A model generated the notes under the pieces. The model worked only from the letters and a program-made list of their open reading frames with translations, was not told the origin of the DNA and searched no databases. Below are positions 46,506-55,387 of a DNA stretch of 64,000 nt, piece after piece. The position numbers and the translations under genes are program-made. Source of the stretch: Inhella proteolytica (GTDB lineage Bacteria; Pseudomonadota; Gammaproteobacteria; Burkholderiales; Burkholderiaceae_C); assembly GCF_016093275.1 (NCBI RefSeq), contig NZ_JAEDAK010000010.1:122270-186269 (forward strand). Direction: 5' to 3'. Positions within the stretch are counted from its first letter, which is position 1. Each line of letters begins with the position of its first letter.

Positions 46506-46796
46506 ATGAAGTTGCCGCCGATACCTCTGACGATGGCTCCTGAGACGGATGAGGCTCGGGAGGCTATCGGTTTCAAATGGGCGGATGGCCAAGTCGGAAA
46601 GCGGCACCGAATTGGTGGTGAGCCAGACTGGCTCCAAGGGCAGGAAGTGCCGAGCTGCCGCTGTGGAAAGCACATGGACTTCTATGGGCAGCTGGACTCG
46701 GTAGGCGACCGAGCCTGCCTCGCCGACTGCGGAATGATCTACGTTTTCGTCTGCTGGGACTGCTTTGAGACTCGCAGCGTGCTGCAGTCCTCGTAG
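46506..46796 (+). CDS. Small Cys-rich protein, possibly DUF1963/YwqG-related
   Basis: A 96-residue protein, MKLPPIPLTMAPETDEAREA. It contains GGEPDWLQGQEVPSCRCG, MDFYGQLDSVGDRACLADCG and YVFVCWDCFE, resembling the C-terminal half of DUF1963-like proteins. Six cysteines in CRC, CLADC and CWDC suggest a zinc site. Function is unknown, and it could be a shortened member. Its codons look less GC-biased than neighbouring genes. It starts 9 nt after purU and is followed by tatD 36 nt later. Confidence 0.65.
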   Translation: MKLPPIPLTMAPETDEAREAIGFKWADGQVGKRHRIGGEPDWLQGQEVPSCRCGKHMDFYGQLDSVGDRACLADCGMIYVFVCWDCFETRSVLQSS

Positions 46797-46831
46797 CGGA
46801 CTTTGCGCCGATCCGTCGACGGCTTGATTCG

Positions 46832-47650
46832 ATGTGGATCGACACCCACTGCCACTGGGACGCCCCCGAGTTCGCGGAGGACCGCGAGGCCGTGCGCGCG
46901 CGCGCCCTGGCGGCCGGTGTTGAGCGCTTCATCGTGCCCGCCGTGCAGGCCAGCGACTTCGCCCGCACCCAGGCCCTGTGCCGAGCCGCCGGCCAGCCCT
47001 ATGCGCTGGGCATCCATCCGCTCTACACGCCCGGGGCGCAGGACGCGGATCTGGCGCTGCTCGACCGGCTGCTGCACGAGGCCGCAACCGACCCGCTGCT
47101 GGTGGCGGTGGGCGAAATCGGCCTCGACTTCTTCGTCCCCGGCCTGGACCCCGAGCGCCAGCAGTTCTTCTACGCCGAGCAACTGAAGCTCGCGCGCAAG
47201 CACGGGCTGCCGGTGATCCTGCATGTGCGCAAGAGCGCAGATCAGCTGCTCGCCGGCCTGCGCCGCATCCCCGTGCGGGGCGGCATCGCACATGCCTTCA
47301 ACGGCAGCACCCAGCAGGCGAACGCCTTCATCGAGCTGGGCTTTGCGCTCGGGTTTGGTGGCGCCATGACTTACGAGCGCGCGCTGCAGATCCGCCGTCT
47401 GGCCGCCGAACTGCCCGAGACCGCGCTGGTGCTGGAAACCGATGCGCCGGACATCCCGCCGCACTGGCTCTACAAGACTGCCGAGCAACGTGCCGCCGGT
47501 GAACGCAGCCGCAACGAGCCGGCCGAGCTGCCGCGCATTGCCGAGACCCTGGCCGCGCTGCGCGGCTGGAGCCTGGAGCAGACCGCCGCCCTCACGAGTG
47601 CCAACGCATGCCGGGTGCTGCCCAAGCTGAACCCACCAGCTCGCGCCTGA
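46832..47650 (+). CDS. tatD: TatD-family metal-dependent hydrolase/DNase
   Basis: A 272-residue TIM-barrel enzyme. Metal ligands are visible: DTHCH at the N-terminus, GEIGLDFF, PVILHVRKS, AHAFNGS and ETDAPD. TatD proteins have 3'-5' exonuclease and DNA-repair-type activity. The last 43 nt overlap the following DNA glycosylase gene. Confidence 0.93.
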   Translation: MWIDTHCHWDAPEFAEDREAVRARALAAGVERFIVPAVQASDFARTQALCRAAGQPYALGIHPLYTPGAQDADLALLDRLLHEAATDPLLVAVGEIGLDFFVPGLDPERQQFFYAEQLKLARKHGLPVILHVRKSADQLLAGLRRIPVRGGIAHAFNGSTQQANAFIELGFALGFGGAMTYERALQIRRLAAELPETALVLETDAPDIPPHWLYKTAEQRAAGERSRNEPAELPRIAETLAALRGWSLEQTAALTSANACRVLPKLNPPARA

Positions 47651-48147
47651 GCGGCCTGGCGCCAGTCTGGCGGCCGGACGCCGAGCTGCTGATCCTCGGC
47701 AGCTTCCCCGGTGCCGCCAGCCTGGCCGCGGCGCAGTACTACGCGCATCCGCGCAATGCCTTCTGGCCGCTGATGGCGGCGCTCACCGGCCAGATCGATC
47801 TGCCCGCGCGCCCCTATGCCGAGCGCCTGCAGGCCTTGGTCGAGGCGCGCATCGCGCTCTGGGACGCCGTGGCCGCCTGCGTGCGCCCGGGCAGCCTGGA
47901 CAGCGCCATCCGCGCCGCCGAACCCAGCGCCCTGCCCGAGCTGGTGGCGCGCCTGCCGGCGCTGCGCGCCATCGCCTGCAATGGCGACACCGCCTGGCGC
48001 CAGACCCAGGCCCTGCTGCCCGGCGCGCCCTGGCCCCTGCTGCGCCTGCCTTCGACCAGCCCGGCCCATGCGGGCCTGAGCCTGGCGGACAAGCGGGCGC
48101 AATGGCTGGCGCAGCTCGCGCCCATCAGGCCTTGCCCCAGCGGTTGA
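47608..48147 (+). CDS. DNA-deoxyinosine (hypoxanthine) glycosylase, UDG superfamily
   Basis: A 179-residue protein matching the small deoxyinosine-DNA glycosylase group: LILGSFPGAASLAAAQYYAH, PRNAFW, ALWDAVAACVRPGSLDSAI and LPSTSPAHA. It should excise hypoxanthine from DNA. The start at 47608 lies within tatD; conserved sequence begins about 14 residues in, and no later ATG fits. The 3' end overlaps the convergent EamA gene by 23 nt. Confidence 0.85.
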   Translation: MPGAAQAEPTSSRLSGLAPVWRPDAELLILGSFPGAASLAAAQYYAHPRNAFWPLMAALTGQIDLPARPYAERLQALVEARIALWDAVAACVRPGSLDSAIRAAEPSALPELVARLPALRAIACNGDTAWRQTQALLPGAPWPLLRLPSTSPAHAGLSLADKRAQWLAQLAPIRPCPSG

Positions 48148-49027
48148 CCACCAGCACCCCGCCCAGGGCCAGCGCACCGCCAAGCAGGACCTGCGGGCTG
48201 GGCCGCTCGCCCAGCAGCACCAAGGCCATCACGGTGGCCGTGGGTGGCACCAGGTAGAGAAAGCTTGCCGCCCGCGCCGCACCGTAATGCGCTTGCGCAA
48301 CGGCCCAGCAGCCATAACCGAGCGCGGCGGGGAACAGGCCCAGGGCGATGACGGTCCAGATCCCTTGCATGCTGGCAAGCTGTGCTTGCGCCAGGCCCGT
48401 CGGCAGCCAGGGCAGCAGCAGCAGGCCGCCCAGAACGATCACCCAGGCGGCGGTGCGCAGGCCGCCCAGGCGCGCCAGCAGCGGGCGCTGGACGACGAAG
48501 AACAGCGCCAGGCAGGCGGCCGAGCCCAGGATCTGCAGCGCCCCGGCCCCCAGGTGCAGGCCGCCGGGCTGGGCGCCGGCGATCAGGCCCACGCCGGCCA
48601 GGCTCAGGCCCATGCCGGGCCATGCCCAGGCGCGCAATCGCTCGCCCAGCAGCAGCACCGCCAGCAGGGCCGTCATCGCCGGCGCGGTGTTGGCAATGAA
48701 ACTGGCCGCGCCCGCCGAGACCGTGCGCTGGCCGCTGTTCAGTAGCAGGTTGTAGGCCACGATGCCCAGGCCCGCCGCCAGCAGCAGGCGCGGCCATTCA
48801 CGCGGCAGCGGGCGCTGCGCCGATGTCCCCGGCGCCAGCAGCAGCCAGGCGCCCATGGCCAGGCCGGCCACGGCGTAGCGCAGCGCCGCCAGCGGCAGGG
48901 GGCTGAACTCGGCCACGGCGGCGCGGATCAGCGGGAAGGAACTGGCCCAGAACAGCACGGTCGCCAGGGCGGCGAGCAGGCCGACGGGAAGCAGGGCGGC
49001 GGGGCGGGGGAGGGTGGTGGTGTGCAT
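48125..49027 (-). CDS. EamA/DMT-superfamily transporter
   Basis: A 300-residue inner membrane protein with ten predicted helices in two EamA repeats, for example WASSFPLIRAAVAEFSPL in the first and PTATVMALVLLGERP in the second. Members export or import metabolites and amino acids; the substrate is unknown. ATG 49027 begins MHTTTLPRPAALLPVG. It is divergent from a LysR gene, which may regulate it. Confidence 0.9.
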   Translation of the reverse strand: MHTTTLPRPAALLPVGLLAALATVLFWASSFPLIRAAVAEFSPLPLAALRYAVAGLAMGAWLLLAPGTSAQRPLPREWPRLLLAAGLGIVAYNLLLNSGQRTVSAGAASFIANTAPAMTALLAVLLLGERLRAWAWPGMGLSLAGVGLIAGAQPGGLHLGAGALQILGSAACLALFFVVQRPLLARLGGLRTAAWVIVLGGLLLLPWLPTGLAQAQLASMQGIWTVIALGLFPAALGYGCWAVAQAHYGAARAASFLYLVPPTATVMALVLLGERPSPQVLLGGALALGGVLVVNRWGKA

Positions 49028-49085
49028 GGCTCGCAGTCTGGGCAGACGGGCGCTGCCGAACCAGTCGCCCGGTACAGAATGAGCT

Positions 49086-49982
49086 GTGAGTTCTGCGTAC
49101 AGCCTGCCCCAACACTTGCCACCGCTGGACTGCCTGCTGGCAGCCCTGGCGGTGGCGCGCACCGGCTCCTTCAGCGCGGCCGCGCTGGAGCTGGGCGTCA
49201 CGCATGCGGCCATCAGCCGCCGCGTGGCCGGGGCCGAGACCTGGGCCGGCCTGCCGCTCTTCATCCGCCATGCACGCGGCGCCCGGCCCACGCCGGATGG
49301 CGAGCGCCTGCTGACGCGCATCTGGCAGGGCCTGGACCTGCTGGACCACGCCAGCGACCGCGGCCGCAAGGTGCGCCGCCCCGTCACCGTGCGCCTGGCC
49401 ACCACGCCCTCGATGGCACGCTTCTGGCTGCTGGAGCGACTGGCCGCGCTGGAGCAGGCGGCCGGCGGCCTGCGCGTTGAGCTGCTCACCGAATCGCGCC
49501 TGGTCGATCTGGCAGGCGAGGGCGTGGACCTGGCGCTGCGCTACGGCGCCGGGCGCTGGCCGGGGGTGCGCAGCCAAGCCTTGTTTGCGCACGAGGAGCT
49601 GGTGCCGCTGGTACCCCGTGCGCTGCTGGCGCCCGGGCGCCACGCGGCCAAGGTGCTGCTGGGCCTGCCGCGGCTCTTCAATGCCGATGCCAGCGGCTGG
49701 CGCCATTGGTGCGAGGCCCAGGGCCTGCCCTTCCGCGCCCAACCGGCCGACCGCACCCTGCAGGGCTACGAGCTGGTGCAGCAGGCCGCGCGCTGCGGCC
49801 TGGGCGTGGCCCTGGTGCAGGCGCCGCTGTGGGAGCCCGAGCCGCCACCCGAGCTCTGGCTGGCGCGCCAATGGGCAGTGAAGGCGCGCCTGGGCTGGCA
49901 TTTGCTGCGCCCGGCCGAGCGGCCGCTCAGCGAAGGCGCCGAGCGCGTGGCCCAGGCGCTCTTGCAACTGGCGCGGCCCTGA
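49086..49982 (+). CDS. LysR-family transcriptional regulator
   Basis: A 298-residue LysR protein: LAALAVARTGSFSAAALELG and VTHAAISRRVAGAETWAGLP make the winged helix, followed by the effector domain. The start is GTG 49086, giving MSSAYSLPQHLPPLDCLLAA. It is divergent from the EamA transporter gene with 58 nt between starts, so it is the likely regulator of that gene. Confidence 0.88.
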   Translation: MSSAYSLPQHLPPLDCLLAALAVARTGSFSAAALELGVTHAAISRRVAGAETWAGLPLFIRHARGARPTPDGERLLTRIWQGLDLLDHASDRGRKVRRPVTVRLATTPSMARFWLLERLAALEQAAGGLRVELLTESRLVDLAGEGVDLALRYGAGRWPGVRSQALFAHEELVPLVPRALLAPGRHAAKVLLGLPRLFNADASGWRHWCEAQGLPFRAQPADRTLQGYELVQQAARCGLGVALVQAPLWEPEPPPELWLARQWAVKARLGWHLLRPAERPLSEGAERVAQALLQLARP

Positions 49983-50021
49983 CCTTTGGATCGGCTGCCG
50001 GCCCGGCCGAGGATGGGAGGC

Positions 50022-51485
50022 ATGCAAAGACGCCCTCTGTTGCTGGCGGCTGCCGGCCTCCCTCTTGTCGCCACGGCTGCGCAGGGTTTCGACCCGAGCG
50101 GCAGCTGGGTCGCCACGCTGCGCCATGCCGGCGAGGCCACCGCCCTGGGCTTGCGCTTCGAGCCCCATGCCGAGGGCGGCTGGACGCTCAAGGCCACGCT
50201 GCCGGCCATCCATGCCTGGGACGCGCCCTTCGGCCGCGTGCGCTGGCAGGGCGATGCGCTGCACCTGGGCGGCGACTGGCTGCTGCAGCCCAGCCGCGAC
50301 GGCCGGCGCCTGCTCGGTGCCATGCCCGAGTTCCTGCTGCCGCGCCTGCGCCTTTCCCTGGTGCTGGAGCGCGGCGAGCTGCCGCACCCGCCGCGCACCT
50401 GGCCCGATCTGCCCACGCCGCGCACCCTGTGGCGGCGGGAGCTGGGCGCGCCGCTGTGGGCCGATCTGCTGCGCGCGGGCGACAGCCTGTTCGCCGGCGA
50501 TGACGCGGGCGCGCTGCATGCGCTGGACCCGGCCGATGGCCGCACGCGCTGGCAGGCCCGCACCGGCGGCGCGCTGCGCTGCCGCCCGCTGCTGCATCAG
50601 GGCCAGCTGCTCGTGCCCAGCGACGACGGCCTGCTGCACGCCTTCGAGGCCGGCAGCGGTGCGTCCGCCTGGCAGCTGCCGCTGCAGGAGCAGCCGGTGC
50701 GGCGCATCCCGCCCGGCCAGCCGGGCGCGCGCTTTGACCGCTTCGGCGCCGGCGTGGCGGTGCAAGGCGACGCGCTGCTCACGGCCAGCCACGCCGGACG
50801 CCTGGCCTGCTGGCAATTGGGCGCTTCGCCGGAGCGGCGCCTGCGCTGGCAGGTCGATATCGGCCACAGCCTGCTGGGCACGCCGGTGATCGCCGGCGGC
50901 CTGGTGGTGCTCGGCGCCTTCGACGGCAGCGTGCGCGCCTTCGAGCTGGCGAGCGGGCGCGAACGCTGGCGCTTTGAGACCGGCGCGCCGGTGGTGTCCG
51001 CGGTGTGGGTCGAAGACGGCCTGGTGCTGGTGGGCTCACGCAGCTACGAGCTGTTCGCGCTGCGCCTGGCCGATGGCGCCGAGGCCTGGCGGCGCTACCA
51101 CTGGTTCAGCTGGGTCGAGTCGGCCGTCAATGGCCTGGACGGCCTGGCCTACGTGGGCTCGTCGGACGGCGCGCACCTAAGCTGCTGGGCGCCGCACACG
51201 GGCCGGCTGGTCTGGCGCCGTGACGTGCACGGCTGGGCCTGGGGCTCACCGGCGCTGGACGCCCAGCGCGTGGCCATCGGCACCTCGGCCCTGCCCGGTT
51301 ACACGGTGGGGCATGAGGCTTCGGTCTGGTCTTTCGAGCGGCGCAGCGGCCGGCCGCATTGGCGCGCGCCGCTGGCCGCGCCCGCCAGCCCGGCGACCTA
51401 TGGCGTCACCGGCAGCCTGGCGCTGGCACCGGGCCGGGTGTTCGCCGCCACGCTGGGCGGCGAACTGCTGGCTTTTGCCGACTAG
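50022..51485 (+). CDS. PQQ-like beta-propeller repeat protein, exported
   Basis: A 487-residue protein. Signal MQRRPLLLAAAGLPLVATAA with a twin-arginine pair, an N-terminal beta region, then PQQ-like propeller blades: LHALDPADGRTRWQA, LLHAFEAGSGASAWQL, VRAFELASGRERWRFET, LFALRLADGAEAWRRY and WSFERRSGRPHW. Such proteins are often scaffolds; no quinoprotein catalytic residues were identified. The start is uncertain between 50013 and 50022. Its TAG stop shares CTAG with the mscS stop. Confidence 0.8.
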   Translation: MQRRPLLLAAAGLPLVATAAQGFDPSGSWVATLRHAGEATALGLRFEPHAEGGWTLKATLPAIHAWDAPFGRVRWQGDALHLGGDWLLQPSRDGRRLLGAMPEFLLPRLRLSLVLERGELPHPPRTWPDLPTPRTLWRRELGAPLWADLLRAGDSLFAGDDAGALHALDPADGRTRWQARTGGALRCRPLLHQGQLLVPSDDGLLHAFEAGSGASAWQLPLQEQPVRRIPPGQPGARFDRFGAGVAVQGDALLTASHAGRLACWQLGASPERRLRWQVDIGHSLLGTPVIAGGLVVLGAFDGSVRAFELASGRERWRFETGAPVVSAVWVEDGLVLVGSRSYELFALRLADGAEAWRRYHWFSWVESAVNGLDGLAYVGSSDGAHLSCWAPHTGRLVWRRDVHGWAWGSPALDAQRVAIGTSALPGYTVGHEASVWSFERRSGRPHWRAPLAAPASPATYGVTGSLALAPGRVFAATLGGELLAFAD

Positions 51486-52291
51486 CGGTTGCGCGGCGTG
51501 ATCGGCGTCTCCGGCACCGGGTAGCCGGCCGCGCCGAAGGTGGCGACGATGGCCTTGTGGGTGTCGAAGTAGACCTGCCAGTAGTGGTCGGTATGGCAGT
51601 AGGGCCGCACGCAGAGCTGCGGGCCCTCGGGCGTGAACTGCAGGATCTCGATGTCCGGCGCCGGCTCGGTCTTGACGTTGGCAATGGCGGCGATGGCGGG
51701 CTTCAGGCGCGCGATCGCGTCCAGCGGATCGACGCTGTTGGCCACCTTGGCCAGGCAGTCCACGCGGCGGTGGGGCAGGGCGGAGAAGTTCTGGATCGCG
51801 CTGCCGAACACGACGTTGTTGCCGACGATGGTCTGCACGTTGTCCGGCGTGGTGACGGTGGTGCCAAAGAGGCCGATTTCCGTCACCGTGCCGGTGATCC
51901 CACCGGCGCTGATGAAGTCCCCCACCTTGAAGGGCCGCAGCACCTGCATGAACACGCCGGCGGCAAAGTGGCCGAGCAGCCCGCTCCAGGCCATGCCGAT
52001 GGCCACGCCGGCGCCGGCCAGCAGGGCGGCGAAGCTGGTGGTCTTGACGCCGAAGATGTCCAGGATGGCCAGGATCAGCACCAGGTTCAGCAGCACGCTC
52101 AAGATGGAGCGCAGGTAGTTGCTGAGCGTCTGATCCACCTTCTTGCCCGCGGCGAGCGCGCGGCTGAACAGGTTCAGCGCCAGGGCGATCAGCCAGCGGC
52201 CGACGATCCAGGCGGCAATGGCGGCCAGCACCTTGAGGCCGAACTCGGCCCCCTGCGTACTCAGAAACTGCCAGATGGCTTCGGTGTTCAT
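51482..52291 (-). CDS. mscS: Small-conductance mechanosensitive channel (MscS)
   Basis: A 269-residue channel. Three N-terminal helices, the third containing the pore Gly/Ala-rich LLAGAGVAIGMAWSGLLGH, then the MscS beta domain with FKVGDFISAGGITGTV and TPDNVQTIVGNN. It relieves osmotic downshock in the inner membrane. Length matches E. coli MscS. ATG 52291 starts MNTEAIWQFL. Divergent from the spermidine-synthase-like gene. Confidence 0.92.
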   Translation of the reverse strand: MNTEAIWQFLSTQGAEFGLKVLAAIAAWIVGRWLIALALNLFSRALAAGKKVDQTLSNYLRSILSVLLNLVLILAILDIFGVKTTSFAALLAGAGVAIGMAWSGLLGHFAAGVFMQVLRPFKVGDFISAGGITGTVTEIGLFGTTVTTPDNVQTIVGNNVVFGSAIQNFSALPHRRVDCLAKVANSVDPLDAIARLKPAIAAIANVKTEPAPDIEILQFTPEGPQLCVRPYCHTDHYWQVYFDTHKAIVATFGAAGYPVPETPITPRNR

Positions 52292-52328
52292 GGGGCGACT
52301 CCCGGGGGTTGAGGGCCGGACGACTGTA

Positions 52329-52334
52329 GACAAT
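52329..52334 (+). promoter_or_regulatory. Likely -10 box of the spermidine-synthase-like gene
   Basis: GACAAT followed by CGCCGCCCC, 9 nt before ATG 52344. Matches the recurring box; -35 not evident. Confidence 0.4.
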
Positions 52335-52343
52335 CGCCGCCCC

Positions 52344-53120
52344 ATGCCCGAACTCCATGAAGACGACCTCCCCGAGGTCACGATCTCCGACTACGCCGGC
52401 GTGCGCTCGCTGCACCTGGACAGCATCTGGGTGCAAGGCGCGATGCGCATCAGCAAACCCCTGAAGCTGGAGCTGGAGTACATCCAACGCATGATGGCGC
52501 CGCTGCTCTGGCAGCCGCCCGAAACCTGGCGCGAGGGCCTATGCGTGCAGCTCGGCCTGGGCGCGGCGGCGCTCACCAAGTTCTGCCACCAGGTGCTGGG
52601 CCGGCCCACCGAAGCCGTGGAGCTGCACCCCGGTGTGCTGCGCGTGTGCCGGCACTGGTTTCATTTGCCGGCCGATGGCGCGGGCCTGCAGGTGCATGTG
52701 GCCGACGCCGCCGAGTGGTTGCGCGAGGGCTCGCGCCGCGGCCAGGTGCAGCTGCTGCACGTGGACCTGTACGACCACGAGGCCGCCGCACCGGTGCTGG
52801 ACGATGAAGGCTTCTATGCCGAATGCCGCGAGCTGCTGGCGCCGGGTGGCGGCATGGCCGTGAACCTGTTCGGGCGCCAGGCCTCGTTCGAGCGCTCCTG
52901 CGCGCGCATCGCCGCGGCCTTCGGGGCCGATTCGGTGTGGCGCCTCGCAGCGACCAAGGAAGGCAACACCGTGGTGGTGGCCACCCGGGAAAACGCTCTC
53001 CCGGACAAGGCCGAACTGCAAAGGCGCGCCACTACCATCAATGCCACTTTGGGCCTGCCCGCCAAGCGTTGGCTGCGCGGTCTCAAGCCCTGGCTCCCTT
53101 CTTCCGACGAGCGCGAATGA
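52344..53120 (+). CDS. Spermidine synthase-like protein
   Basis: A 258-residue protein with a spermidine synthase/SAM-dependent fold: LCVQLGLGAAALTKFCHQ (motif I), AVELHPGVLRVCRHWF and VQLLHVDLYDHEAAAPVL. The catalytic Asp and the usual GGGDG loop are altered (LGLGAAA), so polyamine synthesis is not assured. It overlaps the GspE/PulE ATPase gene by ATGA. Confidence 0.8.
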   Translation: MPELHEDDLPEVTISDYAGVRSLHLDSIWVQGAMRISKPLKLELEYIQRMMAPLLWQPPETWREGLCVQLGLGAAALTKFCHQVLGRPTEAVELHPGVLRVCRHWFHLPADGAGLQVHVADAAEWLREGSRRGQVQLLHVDLYDHEAAAPVLDDEGFYAECRELLAPGGGMAVNLFGRQASFERSCARIAAAFGADSVWRLAATKEGNTVVVATRENALPDKAELQRRATTINATLGLPAKRWLRGLKPWLPSSDERE

Positions 53121-54907
53121 GTTCGAAGTCCCGTCCGCCCCCGCCGCCCCCCGCGACCGATGCGCGTCTGAACTGGCGCACCCTGCTGCAGTGGCTGCAG
53201 GAGGACGGGATGATCGATCCCGAAACGGCCAGCTCCACCGAGAGCCGCTTTGCGGTGGGCGATAGCGCCATGCACCCGCTGGTGCGTCTGGGGCGTGCCG
53301 GTTTGCAGCGTGCCGGCACCCAGCGCAGCCTGGACACCGAGGCGCTGACCGAGTGGCTGGCCACGCGCGCCAAGCTGCCTTATCTGCGCATCGACCCGCT
53401 GAAGGTGGAAGTGGGCCGCGTGGCCGACGTGATGAACGCCGCCTATGCCGAGAAGCACCGCTGCCTGCCGGTGCTGATGGGCCTGAGCGACATCACCATC
53501 GCCACCAGCGAGCCTTTCGACGTGGCCTGGGTGCCGCAGATCGAGAGCCATTCGCGCAAGACCGTCAAGCTGGTGGTGGCCAACCCGCAGGACATCAGCC
53601 GCTTCACCACCGAGTTCTTCACGCTCGCCAAATCGGTGCGGGCGGCCACCAAGACCGGCGAAGTGGCGGGGCTGGCCAGCTTTGAGCAGCTGGTGGAGCT
53701 GGGCAAGAGCAACAAGCAGCTCGACGCCAACGACCAGGGCGTGGTGCAGGTGGTCGACTGGCTGTGGCAGTACGCCTTTGACCAGCGCGCCTCCGACATC
53801 CACCTCGAGCCGCGGCGCGAGATCGGCCTGATCCGCTTCCGCATCGACGGCGTGCTGCACACCGTCTACCAGCTGCCCAGCTCGGTGATGAGCGCCATGA
53901 TCTCGCGCATCAAGCTGCTCGGCCGTATGGACGTGGTGGAGCGTCGCCGCCCGCTGGACGGCCGCATCAAGACGCGCAACCCGGGTGGCGACGAGGTGGA
54001 AATGCGCCTCTCCACCCTGCCCACCGCCTTCGGCGAGAAGATGGTGATGCGCATCTTCGACCCCGACAACGCGCTCAAGGAACTCGATCAGCTCGGCTTC
54101 AGCCGCCACGATGCCGAGCGCTGGAATCAGCTGGTGGCCGCACCGCACGGCATCATCCTCGTCACCGGCCCCACCGGCTCGGGCAAGACGACGACGCTCT
54201 ATTCCACGCTCAAGCGCCTGGCCACCGACGAGGTCAACGTCTGCACCATCGAAGACCCGATCGAGATGATCGAGCCGGCCTTCAACCAGACCCAGGTGCA
54301 GCAGACCCTGGACTTCGGCTTCAGCGAGGGCCTGCGCGCCCTGATGCGTCAGGACCCCGACATCATCATGGTGGGCGAGATCCGCGACTTGGAAACGGCC
54401 GAGATGGCGATCCAGGCCTCGCTCACCGGCCACCTCGTGTTCAGCACCTTGCACACCAACGATTCGATCTCGGCCGTCACCCGCCTGATCGATCTGGGCG
54501 TGCCGCCTTACCTCATCAGCGCCACCGTCATCGGCGTGCTGGCGCAGCGCCTGGTGCGCACGCTCTGCCCGCACTGCAAGGTGCCGGACCCGAGCGTCAG
54601 CACCGAGACGCTGAACGAGCTGGTCAAGCCCTGGCGCATGTCCGGCGAGCTCAAGCCCTACAAGCCGGTGGGTTGCCTGGAATGCCGACAGACGGGCTTC
54701 CGCGGTCGTGCCGGCCTGTACGAGCTGCTGAATCTGAGCGAGCCGGTGCGCCAGCACCTGATGCCCAGCCCGAACATGGGGGCGCTGCGCCGCGCCGCGG
54801 CGCAGGAGGGCCTGCGGGCGCTGCGCCTGAGCGGGGTGCGCAAGGTGTCGGAGGGCGTGACGACCTTGGAAGAGGTTCTGCGCAGTACTCCCGCCTGGGA
54901 GAGCTGA
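53117..54907 (+). CDS. GspE/PulE-family secretion or pilus ATPase
   Basis: A 596-residue cytosolic ATPase. An N-terminal T2SSE_N-type domain, then ASDIHLEPRR, Walker A GPTGSGKTTTLYSTL, TIEDPIEMIEP, Walker B DPDIIMVGEIRD, THTND-like LHTNDSISAVTRL and a four-cysteine zinc site CPHC...CLEC. It powers type II secretion or type IV pilus assembly in other systems, but no such genes are nearby. Overlaps the preceding gene by 4 nt; tctB follows 3 nt later. Confidence 0.92.
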   Translation: MSSKSRPPPPPPATDARLNWRTLLQWLQEDGMIDPETASSTESRFAVGDSAMHPLVRLGRAGLQRAGTQRSLDTEALTEWLATRAKLPYLRIDPLKVEVGRVADVMNAAYAEKHRCLPVLMGLSDITIATSEPFDVAWVPQIESHSRKTVKLVVANPQDISRFTTEFFTLAKSVRAATKTGEVAGLASFEQLVELGKSNKQLDANDQGVVQVVDWLWQYAFDQRASDIHLEPRREIGLIRFRIDGVLHTVYQLPSSVMSAMISRIKLLGRMDVVERRRPLDGRIKTRNPGGDEVEMRLSTLPTAFGEKMVMRIFDPDNALKELDQLGFSRHDAERWNQLVAAPHGIILVTGPTGSGKTTTLYSTLKRLATDEVNVCTIEDPIEMIEPAFNQTQVQQTLDFGFSEGLRALMRQDPDIIMVGEIRDLETAEMAIQASLTGHLVFSTLHTNDSISAVTRLIDLGVPPYLISATVIGVLAQRLVRTLCPHCKVPDPSVSTETLNELVKPWRMSGELKPYKPVGCLECRQTGFRGRAGLYELLNLSEPVRQHLMPSPNMGALRRAAAQEGLRALRLSGVRKVSEGVTTLEEVLRSTPAWES

Positions 54908-54910
54908 GCG

Positions 54911-55387
54911 ATGAAGCCCAAGGGTTCGCGGGACTTCTTCGCCGGGCTGCTCTTCATCGCCCTGGGCATTGCCTTTGCCTGGGGGGCCACGGCCTACAGC
55001 TTTGGGGATGCCGCAGCGCCCGGGCCGGGCTACTTCCCCTTTGGCCTGGGCGTGCTGCTGGCCTTGCTGGGCGGCATGGTGCTGTTCAAGTCGCTCAGCA
55101 TCGAGTCCGAAGGCGGCCAGCCGGTCGGGCCGATCGCCTGGCGGCCGCTGCTGGCCATCGTGCTGGCGGTGCTGGGCTTCGGGCTGGGCTTGCACCGCCT
55201 GGGCCTGCTGCTCACGGTGGCGGGCGTGGGCTTCGGGGTTTCGTTTGCCGGGCGTGAGGCCAGGCTGTGGGAGGCCCTGCTGCTTGGCCTGGGCCTGGCC
55301 CTGTTCAGCTGGGCGGTGTTCGTGGCCGGGCTCGGCCTGCCGCTGCCGGTCTGGCCCAGCCCCGTCTCCACTTGGTGGCCACGCTGA
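54911..55387 (+). CDS. tctB: Tripartite tricarboxylate transporter small membrane subunit TctB
   Basis: A 158-residue membrane protein with four hydrophobic helices, MKPKGSRDFFAGLLFIALGI and AAAPGPGYFPFGLGVLLALL, the TctB pattern. Subunit of the TTT uptake system for carboxylates. The stop overlaps tctA (TGATG). No TctC binding protein is encoded next to it. Confidence 0.88.
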   Translation: MKPKGSRDFFAGLLFIALGIAFAWGATAYSFGDAAAPGPGYFPFGLGVLLALLGGMVLFKSLSIESEGGQPVGPIAWRPLLAIVLAVLGFGLGLHRLGLLLTVAGVGFGVSFAGREARLWEALLLGLGLALFSWAVFVAGLGLPLPVWPSPVSTWWPR

